From positions 124,001-188,000 of the forward strand of contig JAEPNB010000003.1 in assembly GCA_017643645.1 (NCBI GenBank): a stretch of DNA of 64,000 nucleotides, in the 5' to 3' direction. The DNA comes from Balneola sp. (GTDB taxonomy: Bacteria; Bacteroidota; Rhodothermia; Balneolales; Balneolaceae). Below, piece by piece: positions 53,746 to 63,864 of this stretch. The stretch's first letter is position 1. Every line of letters begins with the position of its first letter. Position numbers and translations under genes: made by a program. A model generated the notes under the pieces. It saw only the letters and a program-made list of their open reading frames with translations. It made no database searches and had not been told where the DNA came from.

Positions 53746-56021
53746 AAGTACTCTATTCCGTTCTTATAGCTTTAGTTTTTTCAGGCACCATATATAGCCA
53801 AGAAAATGAAGATCTAATTTCTGCTTTTATAACGAGTGAGAAGCTCATAGAAGTAAAACTTGGTGACCACATCGATGTAAATAAGATTGTGATAGTATTA
53901 GCGGAAAAGTCTGTTCCCGTTTCCGATATTCAGGAAATCAAATCTAATGAATATCGTCTTACTGTAAAACAGACTTTGGACTTTACTAAAAAATATGTGG
54001 TAAGAGCAGGTGATTCAGAAAAGCAGGCACAACCTCACTGGAAAGCTATTGACAAGCTTTATCCGTATGATGGAGAATTGGGGTCATTCTATAGTTGGAA
54101 CAAAACTGACTTTAAATTATGGGCTCCACTTGCTTCAAAGGTTGTTTTAAACTTATATCAACAGGGATTGGATGAAGAACCTTATCAAACAGTTGAGTTA
54201 AGTAAAAAAGAGAAGGGCGTCTGGCATACTTCAGTTCCCGGAAATCTTAAAGGGAAGTATTACACCTATTCTATAACTAATTACGGAGTAACTAAAGAAG
54301 TAATGGATCCATATGCCAAATCAATGGCAGAAACTGTGCGAGAGACATTCTTTACACCCAGGGGTGCTATTGTCGATCAATCTTCCACCGGACCAAGTTT
54401 AGATTTTGCAAAAATTGAGGGATATGAAAAAAGAGAAGACGCCATTATTTGGGAAGCTCATGTTTGGGATTTTACCGTAGATCCGGATATTCAAACAGAA
54501 GCTCCATACGGAACTTATGATGCGTTTTCTGAGCGACTCGATTATATCGATGATCTGGGAATAACTCATATTCAATTGCTTCCTGTGCTCAGTTACACCT
54601 ATTCAGATGAAATAGACCGGGATCGAAATTTGAATTATGAATTGGGAGCCAACTATAACTGGGGCTACGGTCCTGATAATTATTTCTCACCGGAAGGAAT
54701 GTATTCCGTCGATCCAACCGATCCGGAATTGCGAATCAAAGAACTGAAAGAACTCATTAAAAGCATCCATGAAAAAGGAATGGGTGTTACTTTGGATGTG
54801 GTTTATAATCACACCGCCAGACTGGAATTTTTGGAAGATATTGTTCCCGGCTATTATCACTTCATGGATGAGAAGGGTGTCGCAAAACAAAGTTATGGAG
54901 GAGGACGTCCCGGTTCTACTCACGCAATGGCGAGAAAGCTGATCGTTGATTCAATTATCTACTGGACTAAAGAATATAAAGTGGATGGGTTTCGATATGA
55001 CTTGATGGGAGATTTGGATGCTGAAACTATTCAAATAGCATATGATGAAGCCAAAAAGATCAATCCGGATATTCTGATGGTTGGAGAGTGCTGGAGAACT
55101 TTTGCCGGTGATGATGGAGAATCTGTTATTCCCGCCGATCAGGATTGGATGAATCAAACCAATAGTGTGGTGTGTTTTTCTGATGAGATCAGAAATGAAT
55201 TGAAATCCGGTCATGGTATTGAAGGCGAACCAAGGTTTGTTACAGGTGGTGCAAGATCGATCCAAAACATCTTCAATAATGTAATTGCCAAACCTGATAA
55301 CATGACCGAAGATGATCCCGGAGATGTGCTACAGTATGTAGCTGTGCACGATGGACTTACTCTTCATGATATGATCGCTTATTCAATCAAAAAAGATCCT
55401 AAAGATCACCAGAAAGAAATTCATAAAAGGATCAGATTAGCCAATACAATTGTGTTAACCAGTCAAGGGGTAGCCTTTTTACATGCCGGTCAGGAATACG
55501 GTAGAACCAAACAATGGTTTTCTTCAACTTCACCGGAAAGAGAATTTATGAAAGTAGGTGAGTTTGAATATCCTTATTTGATTCGAAACTCTTACGACGC
55601 TTCAGCTGCTGTGAATATGTTTGATTGGGATAAGGTGACTGAGGAAGGAATTCACAAACAAACCATGGAGTACACAAAAGGTCTTGTTGCTTTACGGAGA
55701 TCAACAGATGCATTTCGGTTAGGAAATGAAAAACTTGTTACCAAAAATGTAACCTTGATCGAAAGTAAAGATATCAAAGCAGAAGACCTGGTATTGATGT
55801 TCAAGGCTGAATCTACTAAAAACGAGATCTATTACATTATTGTGAATGCTGATTCAGAACAAAGAACGATCTCTTTAAATGTAGATCTTACTTCAGGAAT
55901 TGTACTGGTAGATTCTGATGAAGCAGGAACTGAAGCTGTATCTGAAGTATCAGGAATTCAGATTAATTCGGATTCAATTATAGTCGATCCACTTACATCT
56001 GTAATAATAAAAGCCAAGTGA
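53742..56021 (+). CDS. pulA: Type I pullulanase
   Basis: 759 residues. Signal peptide (MKVLYSVLIALVFSGTIYSQ), an N-terminal beta domain, a CBM48 domain near 105-200 (FYSWNKTDFKLWAPLASKVVLNLY), then the GH13_14 barrel. The pullulanase motif appears as YNWGYGPDNYFSPEGMY. DVVYNHTARLE is region I, D420 the nucleophile (DGFRYDLMGDLD), E449 the acid/base (MVGECW) and D537 the third acid (VHDGLTLHD). It cleaves alpha-1,6 branch points of amylopectin or glycogen fragments. The signal lacks a lipobox, so the enzyme is periplasmic or secreted. It is the last gene of the locus. Confidence 0.94.
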   Translation: MKVLYSVLIALVFSGTIYSQENEDLISAFITSEKLIEVKLGDHIDVNKIVIVLAEKSVPVSDIQEIKSNEYRLTVKQTLDFTKKYVVRAGDSEKQAQPHWKAIDKLYPYDGELGSFYSWNKTDFKLWAPLASKVVLNLYQQGLDEEPYQTVELSKKEKGVWHTSVPGNLKGKYYTYSITNYGVTKEVMDPYAKSMAETVRETFFTPRGAIVDQSSTGPSLDFAKIEGYEKREDAIIWEAHVWDFTVDPDIQTEAPYGTYDAFSERLDYIDDLGITHIQLLPVLSYTYSDEIDRDRNLNYELGANYNWGYGPDNYFSPEGMYSVDPTDPELRIKELKELIKSIHEKGMGVTLDVVYNHTARLEFLEDIVPGYYHFMDEKGVAKQSYGGGRPGSTHAMARKLIVDSIIYWTKEYKVDGFRYDLMGDLDAETIQIAYDEAKKINPDILMVGECWRTFAGDDGESVIPADQDWMNQTNSVVCFSDEIRNELKSGHGIEGEPRFVTGGARSIQNIFNNVIAKPDNMTEDDPGDVLQYVAVHDGLTLHDMIAYSIKKDPKDHQKEIHKRIRLANTIVLTSQGVAFLHAGQEYGRTKQWFSSTSPEREFMKVGEFEYPYLIRNSYDASAAVNMFDWDKVTEEGIHKQTMEYTKGLVALRRSTDAFRLGNEKLVTKNVTLIESKDIKAEDLVLMFKAESTKNEIYYIIVNADSEQRTISLNVDLTSGIVLVDSDEAGTEAVSEVSGIQINSDSIIVDPLTSVIIKAK

Positions 56022-56084
56022 TTTCAGAAATATTCTTTTTGAAATAGCTTAATCATTGAAGACAGATTTCCTTAATTTCAGATC

Positions 56085-56612
56085 ATGAGATTAGATACCA
56101 AATACTTCCCGGCATTTATGGCGGTAGTAGCTGTGCTTACTGCCTTGGCCATCGTTTTTTCTTCATTGAGATACAAAGAGACTCAAAAAGAACGGTTTAT
56201 TGAAGCCATTCAGAAAAGTGATTCTTTATTAACAAAGCCTTTGCTGGTCATTAATGAAAGTGATTCTGTTTCTATCGATCAGTACAAAGGAAATGATATC
56301 GTTGTGGTTTTCTGGTCAAGTTGGTCTGAAAAATCTGATCTGCTACTTCAGGAAATCTATACACTTCAGGATCAAACAGATTCGCTGATGGTTATCTCGG
56401 CTTTGGTTCTGGATGCAACCGATGATATCTCAAATACTAAGTTTTTAGATGGTTTTGTACACGTAGACGGGGCTTCCTTATACAATGAACTTAAAGTACC
56501 CGGAATTCCCTCTTATATATTATTAGATAAAAAAGGAGCTTTGAAATACGCTCACGTAGGATATCAGGAGAATGCAGGTTACAGTTTATTGAGAAGTAAA
56601 CTTATTGAATGA
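56085..56612 (+). CDS. Membrane-anchored thioredoxin-fold (TlpA-like) protein lacking cysteines
   Basis: 175 residues. An N-terminal transmembrane anchor (YFPAFMAVVAVLTALAIVF, about 7-25) is followed by a TlpA/AhpC-like thioredoxin fold: VSIDQYKGNDIVVVFWSSWSEKS, VPGIPSYILLDKKGALKYAHVGY. The position of the CxxC motif reads WSSWSEK, and there is no cysteine in the protein, so it cannot do dithiol chemistry. It may act as a structural or binding protein. Its stop overlaps the next start (ATGA). Confidence 0.75.
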   Translation: MRLDTKYFPAFMAVVAVLTALAIVFSSLRYKETQKERFIEAIQKSDSLLTKPLLVINESDSVSIDQYKGNDIVVVFWSSWSEKSDLLLQEIYTLQDQTDSLMVISALVLDATDDISNTKFLDGFVHVDGASLYNELKVPGIPSYILLDKKGALKYAHVGYQENAGYSLLRSKLIE

Positions 56613-57457
56613 GTCATTTTATTAACATAAACGGAACGTTGTTTCCTGAAGAGCAAGCTTCGTTGCCTGCAACTTCAAGAGCAGTTTTTTATGGTGATGG
56701 CTGTTTTGAAACTTTAGTAAGTTACAAAGGTAAATTCCTGCATTTTGAAGATCATTTTGCCCGACTCCAATCCGGTTTGAAGTATCTCGAAATGAATCTT
56801 GATCTTACAAAAGATCAACTAAAGTCGGAGGTCCAAAAGTTGTTGGAAAAGAATGAACTTGAAGGTGAAGATTCTGTAGTGCGGATTCAATGCTACAGAG
56901 AAGGACATTCCGGCTATTTTGATATTTCTGACCGCTCAGGGTTCATTATTTCAAACCGATCAATTCCGGAACGATCGGAATCTCTCAATCTAAAAACGGT
57001 CTCAATTCCTGCAATCCCGTCAGCTGCCCTAGAAAGAAAAGTAAAACTCAGCAATTCCATCAATTATATAAAAGCGGTCCAAGAAGCCAAGAAGAAGGGT
57101 GGAGATGATGGTTTAATGGTAACAGTCGATTCAAAGATCAGTGAGACAACCATTTCAAATATTTTCTGGATAAAAGGAAGTCAGGTTTTTACGCCATCTG
57201 TTAATTGTGATCTTTTACCGGGTGTAACCAGATCAATTTTAATTGAGTTAATAAATCAGGATTTGGAATTGGAATTAATCGAAGGAGCTTTCGGACTGGA
57301 AGATATTTATAGTGCTGAGGCGGTATTCTGTACTAATTCGGTAATGGAGATGAAGTCTGTATCTGGTGTTGATGATTATTCTTATCAAGCTGATCATTCC
57401 ATAGTTGAAAAGCTAAAAGATGATTTTAAAGTGTATAAAGAGAAACGACTTAGTTGA
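56609..57457 (+). CDS. Class IV PLP aminotransferase/lyase, PabC-like
   Basis: 282-residue fold-type IV PLP enzyme (branched-chain/D-amino-acid aminotransferase or aminodeoxychorismate lyase). Typical stretches are FYGDGCFETLVSYKG, HFEDHFARLQSGL, the PLP lysine K146 in KLSNSINYIKA, DDGLMVTVDSKISETTISNIFW and LLPGVTRSILIEL. The K-x-x-N layout and the folC gene nearby favour 4-amino-4-deoxychorismate lyase in folate synthesis, but no pabA/pabB is adjacent, so the symbol is left open. Confidence 0.82.
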   Translation: MSHFININGTLFPEEQASLPATSRAVFYGDGCFETLVSYKGKFLHFEDHFARLQSGLKYLEMNLDLTKDQLKSEVQKLLEKNELEGEDSVVRIQCYREGHSGYFDISDRSGFIISNRSIPERSESLNLKTVSIPAIPSAALERKVKLSNSINYIKAVQEAKKKGGDDGLMVTVDSKISETTISNIFWIKGSQVFTPSVNCDLLPGVTRSILIELINQDLELELIEGAFGLEDIYSAEAVFCTNSVMEMKSVSGVDDYSYQADHSIVEKLKDDFKVYKEKRLS

Positions 57458-57469
57458 ATTTTCTAGAAT

Positions 57470-57787
57470 ATGGTCATCCTTGTAGATGTTAGACCATTCG
57501 CTGACAAAAACTGTCCTGTTTATAACCCAGACGATTTCAGAAAAAGGCTTTCAACTAGACCGAACTTAGAATTATTGGCGAGCCAAGAACGTAATGAAAT
57601 CGACGGCTCCGCAGGAGCAATCATTACACTCAGGCTGATTCTTGAATATGCATCATATGAAAGAAGACCTTTTGTAATGATTAGTCGGTGTAATGGAGTT
57701 CGCGCCAATAATTCTTGTCGGGAGTTTTTGGCACTTTTGTCGGCACAAAAGTACATAGAACAAAGGGTAGTCACTTCTCCGTCTTAA
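57470..57787 (+). CDS. Unassigned ORF, 105 aa; may instead be a structured RNA region
   Basis: The open frame from ATG 57470 encodes a 105-residue basic/hydrophobic protein (e.g. DGSAGAIITLRLILEYAS) with no recognised family. Nested complementary segments lie inside it: 57568-57580 with 57704-57716 (13 bp), 57622-57629 with 57689-57696 (8 bp), and small hairpins GCTCC/GGAGC and ATATG/CATAT. A terminator follows on the plus strand. An open frame also exists on the minus strand (57520-57774). Coding status is therefore unclear. Confidence 0.4.
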   Translation: MVILVDVRPFADKNCPVYNPDDFRKRLSTRPNLELLASQERNEIDGSAGAIITLRLILEYASYERRPFVMISRCNGVRANNSCREFLALLSAQKYIEQRVVTSPS

Positions 57788-57806
57788 TTACTAAGGGCGG
57801 TTTTTT
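57779..57806 (+). terminator. Probable terminator after the 105-aa ORF
   Basis: CCGTCTT pairs with AAGGGCGG through seven base pairs including G-T wobbles, followed by six T residues. It overlaps the end of the ORF and supports plus-strand transcription here. Confidence 0.55.
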
Positions 57807-57900
57807 GAACTATCAATACTAAAATTGTTAACGAAATAATTAACTTATCAAATACTCATCTTACCTTAGGATCTTATGAAATGACACTTATCTTCCTTAA

Positions 57901-59145
57901 ATGAACACATTCAATTACATTAAAGATGTATGGGAATACCTGGATAAGATCCCGAAATTTCAGGATAAGGGAGCATCTGCATCTAACTTTGAATTAGAGG
58001 ATATCACGAAGTTTTGCAGATCAATTGGTGATCCTCAAAACTCATTTCCATCCATCCATGTTGCTGGAACAAACGGAAAAGGAACTACTTGTCATTTGCT
58101 GGAAGCAGTTTATCAAAAAGCAGGTTATAAAACCGGATTGTTTACTTCCCCACATCTGTTCAGATATCACGAACGATTTCGGATCAATGGAGAAGAAACT
58201 CATGATGAACACATACTGAAATTTTTTCAATCCTTTTCGGAAGAACTGGCAGAAATTCCGTTGACTTACTTTGAAATAAGTACAGCACTGGCTTTTTGGA
58301 TATTTGAAAAGGAAGAAGTAGATATAGCAATTATTGAAACCGGATTAGGGGGGAGGCTGGACTCCACAAATATCATTGACTCTGAGCTCTCCATAATCAC
58401 GAGCATAGGACTGGATCACCAGGATATTCTGGGAGCAACCGAAGCTGAGATTGCAAAAGAGAAAGCCGGAATCATTAAATCAGAGAAACCTGTTATCCTT
58501 GGAAATATTTTCGGAGAAAGCGAGCATGTAATTATCGGAATTGCCGAAAAGAAGAATGCTAAGGTCTTCAAAGTAAGAGAGCTGATCCCCGAATTTGATA
58601 AAGGCTCATTCTCTTTAAAAAATGAATCACTATTCATTCAAACACACTTCGTGGAAGATGTGAATAAATGGAATCTGGCTGCAGTTTATCAGGCGGTTAA
58701 AGTTTTAGAGGATCAATTCAAGGTTTATGAAAATGATCTGATGGAAGCTTTCGAAGAATTTAAAGGCGTTCCTGCACGTTTCGAAAAGCTGGATGAGAAT
58801 AAAAACTGGTATTTCAGCGGAGCTCATAATGTTCAGGCACTTACATCAACGATGCAAACAATTGATGATTTAGAAGAAGATGCAGTATTTATTTTCTCAA
58901 TAATGAAAGATAAATTAGTACCTGAAGTCATTGAAATTATTAAAGAACGAGAGCATAAATTTTACTTCGAACTAAATACAGAACGTGCAGCATCGTTTAA
59001 AGATATTAAACAGAGAATGTCAGCAGAGAAGATCGATGAAAACACCTACAAAAGTATTTTGAAGGAATTTGAGACTTCATTAGTTATTTTTACAGGAAGT
59101 TTTTACTTTTACAGCACAGGTAATCGATGTGTTAGTAATTGTTAG
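57901..59145 (+). CDS. folC: Folylpolyglutamate / dihydrofolate synthase
   Basis: 414-residue Mur-ligase-family enzyme that adds glutamate to folates and may form dihydrofolate from dihydropteroate. The ATP P-loop is VAGTNGKGTTCHLLEAVY (near 53-70), followed by TGLFTSPHLFRYHERFRING, IIETGLGGRLDSTNII and ITSIGLDHQDILGATEAEIAKEKAGIIK. The C-terminal domain has VPARFEKL and WYFSGAHNVQA, where most homologues have DGAHN; here the Asp is Ser. Its last residues (GNRCVSNC) are unlike typical ends. The PabC-like gene upstream fits a folate role. Confidence 0.93.
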   Translation: MNTFNYIKDVWEYLDKIPKFQDKGASASNFELEDITKFCRSIGDPQNSFPSIHVAGTNGKGTTCHLLEAVYQKAGYKTGLFTSPHLFRYHERFRINGEETHDEHILKFFQSFSEELAEIPLTYFEISTALAFWIFEKEEVDIAIIETGLGGRLDSTNIIDSELSIITSIGLDHQDILGATEAEIAKEKAGIIKSEKPVILGNIFGESEHVIIGIAEKKNAKVFKVRELIPEFDKGSFSLKNESLFIQTHFVEDVNKWNLAAVYQAVKVLEDQFKVYENDLMEAFEEFKGVPARFEKLDENKNWYFSGAHNVQALTSTMQTIDDLEEDAVFIFSIMKDKLVPEVIEIIKEREHKFYFELNTERAASFKDIKQRMSAEKIDENTYKSILKEFETSLVIFTGSFYFYSTGNRCVSNC

Positions 59146-59267
59146 TCCCATCAATCTTTCCTTACCTGATAGAGCTTCACAGGAATTATCCAAAATTGAT
59201 AATGTGAAGTTCATCCCAAACTCAGTAAGAATCATTATTTATACAATAATAATATCCACAATTTTTT

Positions 59268-60935
<1,668 letters not shown>

Positions 60936-61087
60936 GGCTAAAGGCAACATTCAATAGCCAATTTCCAACATTCAAGTTCCAGTGTTCAATAATTTATTGA
61001 CAAGCTACTAAAATAAGCTTTCGAGATGATATTTTGGTTGTTTTAAGCTCTACTTGACTAAGTTCTTTTTACGGAATTAATTTTACG

Positions 61088-61108
61088 CTAGAAGGACATT
61101 TATGTCCG
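61088..61108. repeat. Third, diverged copy of the palindromic element
   Basis: It matches CTAG-R-AGGAC-R-TTTA-Y-GTCCG shared with 23210-23230 and 23335-23355. The palindrome GGACATTTATGTCC (61094-61107) differs from the other copies by a paired change (G-C to A-T), keeping the stem intact. Confidence 0.8.
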
Positions 61109-61144
61109 CCTTAATGACCATCTTGTATTTGCTGGTTATGTGTC

Positions 61145-61167
61145 ATCTCGCGGCGTATGCCCGAGAT
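61145..61167. other. Hairpin with bulge in the rho-radical SAM spacer
   Basis: ATCTCG-c-GGC, loop GTAT, GCC-CGAGAT: nine base pairs with one unpaired C. It has no T run, so it is not a standard terminator. Confidence 0.6.
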
Positions 61168-61252
61168 ATGGATCAACATAAAGATTAGATTATCAATAAA
61201 CGTCTAGAAGGCTATTTAAAACTTTCATTAGAAAGAGCATTATATTTAAGCT

Positions 61253-63109
61253 ATGCAATCAAAACTCCTTTTAGTTACTCCACCATTTACTCAGTTGAAT
61301 ACGGCATATCCCGCAACTGCTTATTTGAAAGGATTTTTAGAAGAACACGATGTTTCAGTTTCTCATTGTGATTTGAGTATTGAGCTTTTTACTACCGTTT
61401 TTACTGGTGATTTCTTAAGTGACATTTTCCAGGAAGCCGACGACCTTGGAAATGATCTCTACCCCGAAATGCGGGAAATGAAAGAACAATACATTTCACG
61501 AGTTGATAAAGTCATTGGTTTTCTTCAAAAGAACGACATCGAAACTGCTCATGAGATCTTAGAAACTGATTTCCTGCCTGTTGGACATAGACTCAAGGAC
61601 GTGAACACAGGGATCAAATGGGAAGCCGGAGATGAAGGTGTCATCGATAAAGCAAAGCATTATTCAACGCTATTTATTGAAGAAATAGGAGATTTTATTC
61701 AGGCTAATGTGGATGAATTTTTCGCATTCACCAAGTATGCCGAGCAAATTGCCACATCAGCCAGTAGTTTTGATCAGTTGGACGAATTTTTGAGATATCA
61801 GCCAACGCTTATTGAAGATGAGATGTTGAATATCCTGGAAGAACAGATCGAGACCCATGCTCCAAATCTGATCGGCTTTACAATTCCTTTCCCCGGAAAT
61901 TTGTTTGCAGCCCTGCGATGTGCTCAATTTATTAAACAGTTCTATCCGGATATTCAGGTAGCTTTTGGCGGTGGATATTGCAATACCGAATTACGCAGTT
62001 TAGAAGATCCGAGAATTTTTGAGATCGTTGATTTTATTTCGCTGGACGATGGGGAAGGACCTTTACTTAAAATGATCCAGTATCTGGATGGAAAGGTTGA
62101 GATAGATGAGTTGGAAAGAACCTATGTTTTAGAAGGCGAAAAAGTTGTTTATAAGAACAAATTGCCGAATACAATTCATCATCATCAGGATCTGCCGGCT
62201 CCGAATTATTTAGGATTGCCATACGACAAATACGTCTCTTTTTTGGATGTGGTAAATCCCATGCACCGTATGTGGACGGATAAAAGATGGAATAAATTGA
62301 CGATTTCACATGGATGCTATTGGAGACAATGTTCTTTTTGTGATGTGAGTCTGGATTACATTGGGAATTACCAAAACACAACGGCTGAAGTCTTAGTTGA
62401 TAAGATCGAAAAAATTATTGCTGATACAGGAATTTCAGGATTCCATTTCGTTGATGAAGCCGCTCCGCCTAAAATGTTAAAGGCGATGTCAAAAGAGTTG
62501 ATCAAAAGAAACTTGTCAGTCACTTGGTGGACCAACATACGATTTGAAAAGACATTCAATTTTGAGTTGTGTGAATTAATGGCAAAAGCAGGTTGTATTG
62601 CTGTTACAGGTGGGTTGGAAGTGGCTTCAGACAGATTACTTGGAAAGATGAAAAAGGGAGTAGATATTGCTCAGGTTACCAGAGTAACCAACAATTTTTC
62701 TGAAAATGGGATCATGGTTCATGCTTATCTCATGTATGGATTTCCAACCGAAACCCAGCAGGAAACCATTGACTCGTTGGAAGTAGTAAGACAATTGTTT
62801 GAGAAAAATTGTATTCAGTCCGGATTTTGGCATCTATTCACAACAACGGTTCACAGCCCGATAGGTAAAAATCCGGATGAATTTGGTATTAAAATAACCG
62901 GACCTGAATTTCAGGGGTTTGCTCAAAATGATCTGTGGCATGTAGATCCCGGGGGAACCGAGCATACTACATACACACAAGGTTTAAACAGTGCTCTGAA
63001 TTCCTATTTAAACAATGAAGGGCTTCACAAAGATATAGAAGAATGGTTCGACTTCCCCGTCACACCAACCAGTCATCCTGAAGATCTGATCGAGAGTTTT
63101 TTAAACTAA
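61253..63109 (+). CDS. B12-binding-type radical SAM protein
   Basis: 618 residues. The N-terminal part (LLLVTPPFTQLNTAYPATAY, then LIGFTIPFPGNLFAALR and VAFGGGYCNTEL) resembles the cobalamin-binding domain found before many radical SAM cores. The cluster motif is C355, C360, C363 (HGCYWRQCSFCD), i.e. CX4CX2C instead of the usual CX3CX2C. The core continues with FHFVDEAAPPKMLKAM, GCIAVTGGLEVASDRLL and VHAYLMYGFPTETQQETIDSL. The reaction is unknown. It stands alone, convergent with the DHFR-like gene 9 bp away. Confidence 0.88.
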   Translation: MQSKLLLVTPPFTQLNTAYPATAYLKGFLEEHDVSVSHCDLSIELFTTVFTGDFLSDIFQEADDLGNDLYPEMREMKEQYISRVDKVIGFLQKNDIETAHEILETDFLPVGHRLKDVNTGIKWEAGDEGVIDKAKHYSTLFIEEIGDFIQANVDEFFAFTKYAEQIATSASSFDQLDEFLRYQPTLIEDEMLNILEEQIETHAPNLIGFTIPFPGNLFAALRCAQFIKQFYPDIQVAFGGGYCNTELRSLEDPRIFEIVDFISLDDGEGPLLKMIQYLDGKVEIDELERTYVLEGEKVVYKNKLPNTIHHHQDLPAPNYLGLPYDKYVSFLDVVNPMHRMWTDKRWNKLTISHGCYWRQCSFCDVSLDYIGNYQNTTAEVLVDKIEKIIADTGISGFHFVDEAAPPKMLKAMSKELIKRNLSVTWWTNIRFEKTFNFELCELMAKAGCIAVTGGLEVASDRLLGKMKKGVDIAQVTRVTNNFSENGIMVHAYLMYGFPTETQQETIDSLEVVRQLFEKNCIQSGFWHLFTTTVHSPIGKNPDEFGIKITGPEFQGFAQNDLWHVDPGGTEHTTYTQGLNSALNSYLNNEGLHKDIEEWFDFPVTPTSHPEDLIESFLN

Positions 63110-63118
63110 ACTGTGTAT

Positions 63119-63664
63119 CTAATTTTCGAATCTTAAAAATCTGTTCTGAACCACTTTATCAAAAAATAAAGTGGTCTCTATACACTTGAACTTTAGTGGC
63201 TTTGAAAGTTCTCCGAATAATGGAATACCGGAACCCAAAAGAATGGGAATGGTTGTGATAACCATTTCATCTATAAGTTCTTCTTTTAAGAAAGATTGTA
63301 TAGTTTTACCTCCATCGATATACAGATTATGATGACCTTGATTGTGAATTTGCTTAAGAATTTCATCCAAAGTACCCCGTACAAGTTGGACTGAACCACT
63401 CAATTCATCCGGAACTTTTTTTAAACGATTACTAAGCACAAAAACAGGCTTTTTGTAAGGCCATTCGATGCCAAAATTGAGAACAGTTTCAAATGTAGTT
63501 CTCCCCATCACTAAAGCATCAATTTTTGAAATAAAAGCTTCATAACCGGTATCAACCTCGTTGATCTCAGGAAATGAATTTAACCATTCTATACCTTGAT
63601 CTTTATCAGCGATAAAGCCATCTAAACTGGTTGCTATGAAGACTTTGTTTTTTTTCTCAGTCAT
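63119..63664 (-). CDS. Dihydrofolate reductase family protein (RibD C-terminal-like)
   Basis: 181-residue protein of the bifunctional deaminase-reductase/DHFR-like superfamily: VFIATSLDGFIADKDQGIEWL at the N-terminus, IDALVMGRTTFETVLNF, PVFVLSNRL and LYIDGGKTIQSFLKEELIDE with the NADPH-binding GG. Such stand-alone YwjB/YyaP-type proteins are poorly characterised and are not the main folate DHFR. ATG start at 63664. Confidence 0.9.
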   Translation of the reverse strand: MTEKKNKVFIATSLDGFIADKDQGIEWLNSFPEINEVDTGYEAFISKIDALVMGRTTFETVLNFGIEWPYKKPVFVLSNRLKKVPDELSGSVQLVRGTLDEILKQIHNQGHHNLYIDGGKTIQSFLKEELIDEMVITTIPILLGSGIPLFGELSKPLKFKCIETTLFFDKVVQNRFLRFEN

Positions 63665-63864
63665 ATGTTAATTTATCTACTGATACTGTATGGAGAATCA
63701 AATATCAAATTCAGATCAAAAATCGGGAGTTTAAGTATAACCAGTTAAGCAGAATGGTGTGTTAGTTCTCACAAAAAAAAGAAGGCCAGAGACTTCCTTA
63801 ACTATAACTCTGAAATCACCGTTTTGCTAAAAACTTAAGAGATCTTTGGGACTTATTTGTTTTT

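Larger units (their letters stand above)
60936..61252. other. 317-bp gene-free spacer between rho and the radical SAM gene
   Basis: No gene is supported. It holds a REP-like palindrome (61094-61107), the third copy of the element at 23205 and 23330, and a hairpin with a single bulge at 61145-61167. The first part has weak repeats of the type AACATTCAA. Confidence 0.7.

Noticed and set aside
56022-56084. Terminator after the pullulanase gene
   Set aside because: The only stem (ATTTCA/TGAAAT) is six A-T-rich pairs with a long loop and no T run after it.
57568-57716. Integron attC site, suggested by the 13-bp inverted repeat
   Set aside because: The outer boxes do not match the RYYYAAC / GTTRRRY core sites and there is no integrase nearby.
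57520-57774. Minus-strand ORF of 84 codons opposite the 105-aa ORF
   Set aside because: It has no recognisable family, and the terminator after the region points to plus-strand transcription.
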